Assembly (NCBI GenBank): GCA_016648135.1
Contig: JADDOH010023703.1
Span: 248,001 to 312,000, forward strand
Source of the DNA: Agrypnia vestita
Taxonomy: Eukaryota > Arthropoda > Insecta > Trichoptera > Phryganeidae
Direction of reading: 5' to 3'
Length of the DNA stretch: 64,000 bases
The notes under the pieces were generated by a model that saw only the letters and a program-made list of their open reading frames with translations, was not told the origin of the DNA and did not search any database. This document shows, piece after piece, positions 57,900 through 64,000 of this stretch; the first letter of the stretch is position 1; each line of letters opens with the position of its first letter. The position numbers and the translations under genes were made by a program.

Positions 57900-57945
57900 C
57901 ATTGTCCTGAAGAATGGATCATCGCTTCCAAAACATGTCGAATTT
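57900..57945 (+). ncRNA. Decayed hammerhead-like motif (PLE)
   Basis: CTGAAGA (57907-57913), a weak GGA/TCC stem II, then AAAACATGTC: the G of the GAAA box is lost. Downstream ATTGAAGTGTGGTTAAAACA matches the PLE GTGGTGTAAACAAAG block. Confidence 0.45.
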
Positions 57946-59149
57946 TTAAAACAAATATTGAAGTGTGGTTAAAACAAAGTATTGATTATTTTATTTGTAA
58001 TACTCCTGTTCGTCGTTCAATACGTTTACCTCTTTTTCACACGAGTAATTATAAAACTTCAAAAAACACCTCTAGGAATTCGTTGACAGTTTTGAAAATT
58101 GTGAAAATAGCTTGGATATATTTTACAACAATATCGTACATTTCAAAGAGAGATTTTGGTTTAATTAGTTTTTTCCTCATCAAATGCACCTCATGAATCC
58201 TCTATACAGCAAAATTCTTTCTAACACATTAACAAATACATCAAACAGCCACGCGATCTAAAAATATGCCTGGTTTATATAAATTGAAGGCATCCCTATA
58301 AAAAGGGTATATATGCAAAACAAAATTTAACAGTAGAGAGGAAAAACACTTAAATGTGAAATATTATAATATACTTGTGAAATAAGTAACCAGAATCTCC
58401 GATATTTTCATTTTCTAAAATTCACATGCCTTTTATTTATGTTTTCTTTGTTTTTTCGTGTATTAAGCAATCCCAGTGACATCTTGGAACTGTTAGCATC
58501 CGCTTTAGCTTAAGCATTAGCATAGCATATTTGATACAATCAGAATAAAGAGTTTTTCCACGTTAGCTTTGTAACTTTTGAGGTAGAATTTCGGCAAGAT
58601 TGATTTGAAATCATAGAAAATAAATACCACACAAGGTGGATATTGTTGTAATAGATCATTTAAAAAAAAAAAACACTTTTTGAACAGATTTACTATATAG
58701 ACCATTTTTATAGGGACGTATTCAATTATTAATCACTTTAAGTTTTGAAATATTTCTTCTACATTGTGTGGTACACATTATTTGTACATGACTGTCACCT
58801 GAAAAGTTTGTGTGCATGTACTGTATTGTATCAATAAATTTAAAATAAATAAAACACAAAAGTTCCGTGCAATAGGAATAAAATAAAAGCGGGATGGGAC
58901 AGTGGGGAACCGAGTGGAGTGGCAGACAGTTACTTCGGAAGGCCAGGGCTCACATATGACCTTGAAAAGGCCAGGGAAAACACCAGACCAATGCACAATT
59001 GATGATAATGATGTTCATATAGCCCACTATTTATGATTGATTTATATTTATTTTTGTGTTCTTCCTTTTCTACCGAAACCGAACATGAGATTGTCCATAA
59101 GGTTTCAAGTCAAGTCGTTTTTTCCCTTACAGTATAACACTAGCTGTAA
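57946..59149. other. No gene seen
   Basis: 57963-58196 has a 77-codon plus-strand frame without a recognisable domain. 58880-59010 carries GGCCAGGG words and a TGATGATAATGATG tail reminiscent of LINE 3' ends, too weak to call. Confidence 0.4.
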
Positions 59150-59513
59150 TCTATCAAAAATGATGGTATTTTTAAATCACTAAGTTTTCCAAAAAAATAA
59201 GTGTTTTCTTATTTATCGATACCATAAAAGGTACAGACTTTTATCGAAAAATTCGATTTTTTTTTAAATATTTCCCCTGCCGGCAGATAATGGGACAGAT
59301 GGTTTGCATCTTTGCCACGTCCTATAAATACTGTATTTTTGACAAGTAATGCACCTGCGGTGGTGGCAACATCGCTATCGTTTCCGCCTTCGGATTTGCT
59401 GACCCGGTGTCCTTGCCCCATCTTCGGCCGTTTGATTTGTTTTTTTAGCCGTAAATTCGAACGAAATTATGAACTTTGCACGAAGTTACGGACAGACAAC
59501 TTAATTATTATGA
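59150..59513 (-). mobile_element. Helitron-like HeN1 copy
   Basis: On the plus strand it begins CTAGCTGTAATCTATCAAAA then TGATGG (the inverted 3' end). It includes AGATGGTTTGCATCTTTGCC and a GGTGGCAACATCGC / GGTGTCCTTGCC region, and ends ACGGACAGACAACTTAATTA then TTATGATAGG. It is the longest full HeN1 copy here (about 364 bp). Confidence 0.6.
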
Positions 59514-60829
59514 TAGGTAAAACTGTATAATAGATAGATATATTAACGTAGAACTCCATGTTCACCAATTTAAGTGGTTTTCCAATTTGGATGATGAATT
59601 GTTTATAAGCCTATATCTACACCCAATGCTTGCATCAAAGTGAAGAGTTTTTCAATGTCTTCAGCATTGTTAATCAATACAATAAAAATCAAACACGATT
59701 GTTTTGGTTCTACATATATTCAATTTTTTATTTGTTGGATCAGATTCATTTGTTAATAATGGCTCAGATAGACAAAATAATCGTCCTTTTATTTAGAACT
59801 CATTTATTCTCTATATGGTCATCCACATATTAATTCACCAGAAACATAATCGAAAACGTCCCAAAAAATCCATTTGGATGTTAAATGTAAATTTATTTTT
59901 ATTATTAAAAATGATATTCGACACAAGGTACAGCGAAACACTAAATGTAAAAAAATGTAAATGATGCATGATCTATACATTGTATAAAATATTACACTAA
60001 TAAAAAAACTCAACACAATTAAATAAATTGGACACTCTTGAAAACAGACGAATATAACCAGGTCATTTATTCATTTTCAAAATTATTCACATCTTTATTG
60101 ATTCTCCTGAAATCACCAACTTGCTATCCTTCCACTTTCCATTCGGATCAACTATACAGTTTTCACTTTCAACTTATCGCAACAATAATAGGAAATCCTC
60201 TCTCATCCCAAGTATATGCTCAGACTAAAATACAATTTTTAAATTTAATAGTTTAAATCTTTTTAACACCAAATATCAAGAGTATCGTCGTATGATGAGT
60301 CAGATACTATAAAGTTTTCACGCTTCCTGACCATGTGTATCATATACATTATACGTATTACTAATTTTCTTTGTTTCTTAACAAATAGACCATCAACAGA
60401 TTATTAATGACCTTATTAGATGGTCCTGTCGGTGTTTATTTTTACTTATTAATTAATACCTTTGTGTCTTATCTGTGTCATCCTATAATTATGTGAGATG
60501 TTTACATGGTTTATACATCTTTTATATTCTTCAATGAAAAAAATACTAGAAAGTGCAAGCCAGAAGATTTTGAATGGTCTTTAAAATCTAAGAATATTTT
60601 CGACACAAAGAGGTTTACATTTCACTCAGCAGACAATATTTTTTTAGATTAGCCAAGAAAAAGCTCATTATAATGGGCCACGTCAAATATCAGAGAAGAA
60701 TTGACAATGACATAAAATAAATTAATGAGTTTTAAGGAGTCCACAATCCTTATACTCTGCGGTCGTGCATACCTACCACCGAACATATACAATAAAACAT
60801 GTATTGGATATCTATAAATCTCCGAGTCT
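59514..60829. other. AT-rich DNA, no gene seen
   Basis: No repeat or domain recognised. Confidence 0.5.
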
Positions 60830-61045
60830 CTGCTTGGTCGACGGTCAAGCATGTATGAAGACGTGTTAAATGGTCTGCTAAGTAATACCGCTCGTGGGAA
60901 TCGAACCAGTTACCCTCCCGCCGCATCGATCAAAGCTGTCACCGAGGGTGGCGCTCTCTGCAGGCATCTTGAGCACTTAACTGACCACGCTGGTCTGGCG
61001 TGCTCTGTTGAAGCGCTCTCCGCGACGCTACATTGTAATGTTACT
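60830..61045 (-). mobile_element. Possible tRNA-derived SINE
   Basis: The minus strand carries GGTAACTGGTTCGATTCCCA, a perfect B box/T-arm match (GGTTCGATTCC), with GTGGTCAGTTAAGTGCTCAA about 70 nt upstream as a weak A box. Composition is much less AT-rich than the flanks. It is not a complete tRNA gene: no acceptor stem pairs. No second copy in the window. Confidence 0.4.
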
Positions 61046-61091
61046 TGATTCACATAACCAAATGTGTGTGATACAATGGTGTAAAAAAGAA

Positions 61092-61200
61092 GAAAATATT
61101 ATACTGTGTTTTCTGAGGTATTCTGCCGAGTTATTACGACATTTCCGGCCGACGTTATGGATTCCATTGCAGGGTCCATCATCAGGCCGTGATGGTGGCC
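61092..61200 (+). repeat. Dispersed repeat DR-B, copy 2
   Basis: GTTTTCTGAGGTATTCTGCC, then TTCCATTGCAGGGTCCATCA then TCAGG, matching 41712-41835. Confidence 0.55.
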
Positions 61201-62495
61201 GTGAAAACCTAAGAGCATTATTATGATTTATTTATTTAATTTTTAAGGAAGACCAATAGCACAACAAAAAAGCATAACATTATTAGAATATAATTGACCA
61301 TTATAGGTTTCCACTTTTAGTATACTTATATGCTAAATAAGTACATGAAACACGTGAATAAGCAACAAGAACGACCTAATGTAAAATAGAGTAAGCAAGA
61401 AAAGATAGATAAAAATGTATACAAGAAGAATAATAATACTGATTTTACTATTGTTTTATTAAATTTACTTGATAAATATACAAACTTAAAAGCGACTGTA
61501 TTTAATATAATATAATTAATATACATTTATATTACCGCTTACCCACTTAAAATAGAATTTTATTCTCATGTTTAAAATTGGGGGGCATTGTCATATATGT
61601 TTATATCTATTGTTTATATAATCATTAATGTAAGACCTTAGATTAAGTAAGTAAGATATAGATAAAGAAATATTAGATTAAGTGATAAAAATTAAGACAT
61701 TAAATTAAGTAAGATATTCACAATACAAGAAGACAAAAATGTAAGACATTAGATTAAGTAAATAAGATATAGGCAAAGAAACGTAAAATTTAGTTTAAAA
61801 ATTAAGAAGGTGTTGTAATAACATTTAAAAGTATGTATATATAGATTGTTTTTGGTAAGATTTTTTTCATTGCGTTATTGTGGTTGTTTTTTGTATAAGA
61901 ATTTTCAATTTGGTTTTCAAATTTCTATAATTTTTTTCCGTTCATTTCATTGGGAAGAGTAATAAAGAATTATACTCCTTGATAGGTGTAATGGTGTTGA
62001 GCTGTGCTAGTATTACATTTAGGTATCAAAATATTTCCGGCTGATCTCGGTCTATTACTAAAAAATCCAAATTTACTATTTTCAAGTACATTTTGTGAAT
62101 TTGAAGTATCGCATTTTTTTATAGATTTGATTAAGTTAAAAGTTCCCTTGTTGGAAATATTGAGGGTTTCCTCAAAATCACTTTGATAATTACTCACTGA
62201 ACTATTTCCACTGGTAGTATTTTATTGATAAGATATTTCGTAGCCTTATGAATAGGTATATGAGTTTTCTCATCCTAGTGACTGTGGAATATATTTGCTT
62301 TTTCATTTTAGATTGCTGTCAATTATGACACCTAAGTACTTGATACTGCTCTTACCAGGCAAATACAGACAACTTTCATTGTTACAATTTTTAATAGTTC
62401 AAGACAGTCAACTTTGCCCGATACAATTTTTAATAAATATAACAACTCACGTATTTCCCGACATTTGTGTAATGGTAGGATGTGATATTTTTTAC
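61201..62495. other. AT-rich DNA, no gene seen
   Basis: 61620-61800 contains imperfect repeats of AAGACATTAGATTAAGTAA (near 61633, 61698, 61743), a small degenerate tandem array. No coding signal. Confidence 0.5.
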
Positions 62496-62642
62496 GTGAA
62501 CTGACATAGTCCTCAGAACCGCAATTAAATATGAAGTTAAAAAGCGAATAAATATTTTTTGAATTTGTCCCATTTCAAAAAACTTTTATTCGCTTTCTTA
62601 ACTTCAAATTAAATTGCGATTCTGATGACTATGTCAGTTTAC
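62496..62642. repeat. 147-bp inverted repeat
   Basis: GTGAACTGACATAGTCCTCA, AACCGCAATT, AAGCGAATAAA on the left are mirrored on the right to 62642, with a spacer of about 15 nt. Arms are about 65 nt with a few mismatches. Possible small fold-back MITE. Confidence 0.65.
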
Positions 62643-62723
62643 AAACGAAGTATATTTATAAGAATATACTTTAAAAAATATTGATTGTATTATTTGTATC
62701 TACTTATTTTATTTGATTAATTA

Positions 62724-62763
62724 CACCAACATGTTTCGGAAAAACTTATCCATCGTCAGGGTC
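62724..62763 (-). ncRNA. Hammerhead ribozyme motif (PLE)
   Basis: Minus strand CTGACGA, stem II GGATAAG/TTTTTCC-type pairing, GAAA, palindrome ACATGT, then T as the cleavage base and a 3-bp stem I (ACC with GGT). All core positions are intact. Confidence 0.7.
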
Positions 62764-62875
62764 TTGTATAACTGTCAAAATATCAAAATAAATAATGTCT
62801 TTTGTTTTTCTAAATTATTTTAAAATATTATTGCTGAAGTTCTTGATTACTGGCAATTATTGGAAAAATTCGAAA
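62724..62875 (-). mobile_element. PLE 3' end with hammerhead ribozyme
   Basis: The minus strand reads AAGAACTTCAGCAATAAT, AACAAAAGACATTATTTATT, then the ribozyme and GGTGTAATTAATC. This is the same order as downstream of the endonuclease fragment at 47.1 kb. Confidence 0.65.
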
Positions 62876-62929
62876 AATTAAAAAAAAGTATATGCCTATA
62901 TTGTTTGCACCACCAATTTTATTGAAAGT

Positions 62930-63180
62930 TTTCGGACCTCATGGTCACTTCATCGATAGAAAACAAATTTAAAAGATGACTAAACCAAAAAAGACCTGGT
63001 TATTTACAATGGGTATACATTTAATTTTAATAGTAATACCTTTTTTATTTCCAATTAAGTATTATTTTTATATAAAATTTGTAAACCCATATAAATATCA
63101 AAAGAACAATCCATTTCCAAAATATGATTAGCTAATTTGGAATAATTATTGCTACACAAACACTTTAAGTGATCCATAAC
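62930..63180 (-). pseudogene. Penelope-like endonuclease tail and decayed ribozyme
   Basis: Minus strand DHLKCLCSNNYSKLANHILE then MDCSFDIYMGLQILYKNN is parallel to the 12.2 kb copy. About 90 nt further on, TCGATGA and GTGACC/GGTCC with GAAAAC form a decayed hammerhead at 62930-62958. It abuts the previous PLE end, so two PLE fragments lie in tandem. Confidence 0.65.
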
Positions 63181-63790
63181 ATGAAATTAAATTAATATTA
63201 CATTTTTATCAAGATACTAGGTTTACTAAAGGTCTTGTTCCAAGATGAGTATTCTTATTTATGTCAAATTCATATCAAGACACAATGAAAAAAAAAATAA
63301 TTTCAAGGAAATAAAAAACTGAAACGAAGCAATAGACACCAAACCTCTTGTTTCGAAACCTTTTTTCTTGTTGAAAAATGAAAAAAAAACTATGGGAAAA
63401 ACATTGTAATTTACCTTGATGTAATGGATGTCTACGTACGCAAAAGGGACGGAAGATTCATGTATGTGACCGCGTCAAGAACGGGGCATGGTTATCAAGA
63501 TCGTGCACTCACAGATGAAAAGCGCCACCGCCACGCCCAATACCTTGCCATCTTATATTTTCTTCTATTGTATGGAGTTCTCAATATTCCCTTAAAGAGA
63601 TTCCAGTGTTCAATTACAAGAAACGGAATCCCCTGATAGAAGAAGAGAGAAGAGAACAAGGCCAGTCAAGAATATCACAAACAACATGGGACAAAATAAA
63701 CAACCTATAGCTTAACATTTTTATAATACCAATCTAATTTTTTCTCTCGTTTACCTACAATGGTAACTTACTATAACGAGATCAAATATA
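63181..63790. other. No gene seen
   Basis: A 70-codon plus-strand frame (63424-63636) includes GHGYQDRALTDEKRHRHAQY and a less AT-rich composition, but I recognise no domain. It might be a transposon fragment. Confidence 0.4.
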
Positions 63791-64000
63791 GTAATTTCGT
63801 TGTCTGTCTCGTGTACGATGATGGACGGAAATGCCACCACTGTACGTGGGTCCGAATTAAGAAATAAATATTTTCTCTTCTTAATCTGTGCCGATGAAGA
63901 TTGATTCTGACACCCGAAATATACTCCAAACTAGCTACGTACACAACTGGTAAATTGTGCTTACAGAGTTCCTCCTGGTACGTCGAGTGCTGATCCAATC
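63791..64000 (+). repeat. Dispersed repeat shared with 21.24 kb
   Basis: GTACGATGATGGACGG, then GCCGATGAAGATTGATTCTG, ACACCCGAAATATACTCC, and CCTGGTACGTCGAG match the 21.24 kb copy in order. It is cut by the window end. Its left edge TAATTTCGTTGTCTGTCT also resembles the HeN1 5' end. Confidence 0.55.

Noticed and set aside
60900..60940. Genuine tRNA gene on the minus strand
   Set aside because: Only the T-arm/B box is good; no acceptor stem or anticodon arm can be folded at normal spacing.

Overview
This window looks like insect nuclear DNA. It is very AT-rich, has no long open reading frame, contains spliceosomal GT-AG signals, and is packed with decayed transposable elements. A short repeat near 25.0 kb (an ACCGACTTC / GGAGGAGGTT block) and a very common type of arthropod Helitron resemble repeats I associate with moths and butterflies. 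Lepidoptera is therefore a reasonable guess but not proven. Nothing suggests a bacterial or organellar origin.

The one candidate host gene is a two-exon F-box-like gene at 3.23-3.88 kb. It has a clean GT-AG intron inside the F-box and an apparent frameshift in exon 2. Every other coding trace I can support is a fragment of a mobile element: a Tigger/pogo transposase (5.5-6.5 kb), a Helitron Pif1-type helicase tail (25.5-25.9 kb), several non-LTR reverse transcriptase C-termini (20.1, 23.3, 27.7, 28.5-29.4, 32.7, 37.8-38.3, 40.9 and 49.0-49.5 kb), and four Penelope-like GIY-YIG endonuclease tails (12.2, 47.1, 50.6 and 62.8-63.2 kb).

The main theme is Penelope-like elements (PLEs) and their hammerhead ribozymes. 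Motifs of the form CTGANGA / stem II / GAAA / short palindromic stem III occur at 12.0, 17.25, 17.55, 47.45, 50.37, 50.46, 55.06, 55.14 and 62.74 kb, with decayed versions at 12.56, 36.59, 57.9 and 62.95 kb. In three places the ribozyme lies about 90-190 nt downstream of the endonuclease stop region, as expected for a PLE terminal region. Three pairs are arranged as inverted repeats. The best is a roughly 430-nt fold-back at 17.2-17.63 kb with an intact ribozyme on each strand and a 13-bp flanking direct repeat.

Other structures: a 1.1-kb near-perfect palindrome bounded by TTAA (53.04-54.16 kb); a 671-bp hAT-like element with a perfect 8-bp target duplication (20.5-21.2 kb); a 753-bp element with perfect 38-bp terminal inverted repeats (34.75-35.50 kb); three small MITEs whose ends all begin ATATCGTC; a Helitron-like non-autonomous family (HeN1 here) with at least seven copies; tRNA-derived SINEs; LTR fragments of one family; a 56-bp x 7 minisatellite (38.5-38.9 kb); and two arrays of a shared ~130-bp unit (22.7 and 29.9 kb). 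The remaining intervals are AT-rich DNA in which I see no gene.
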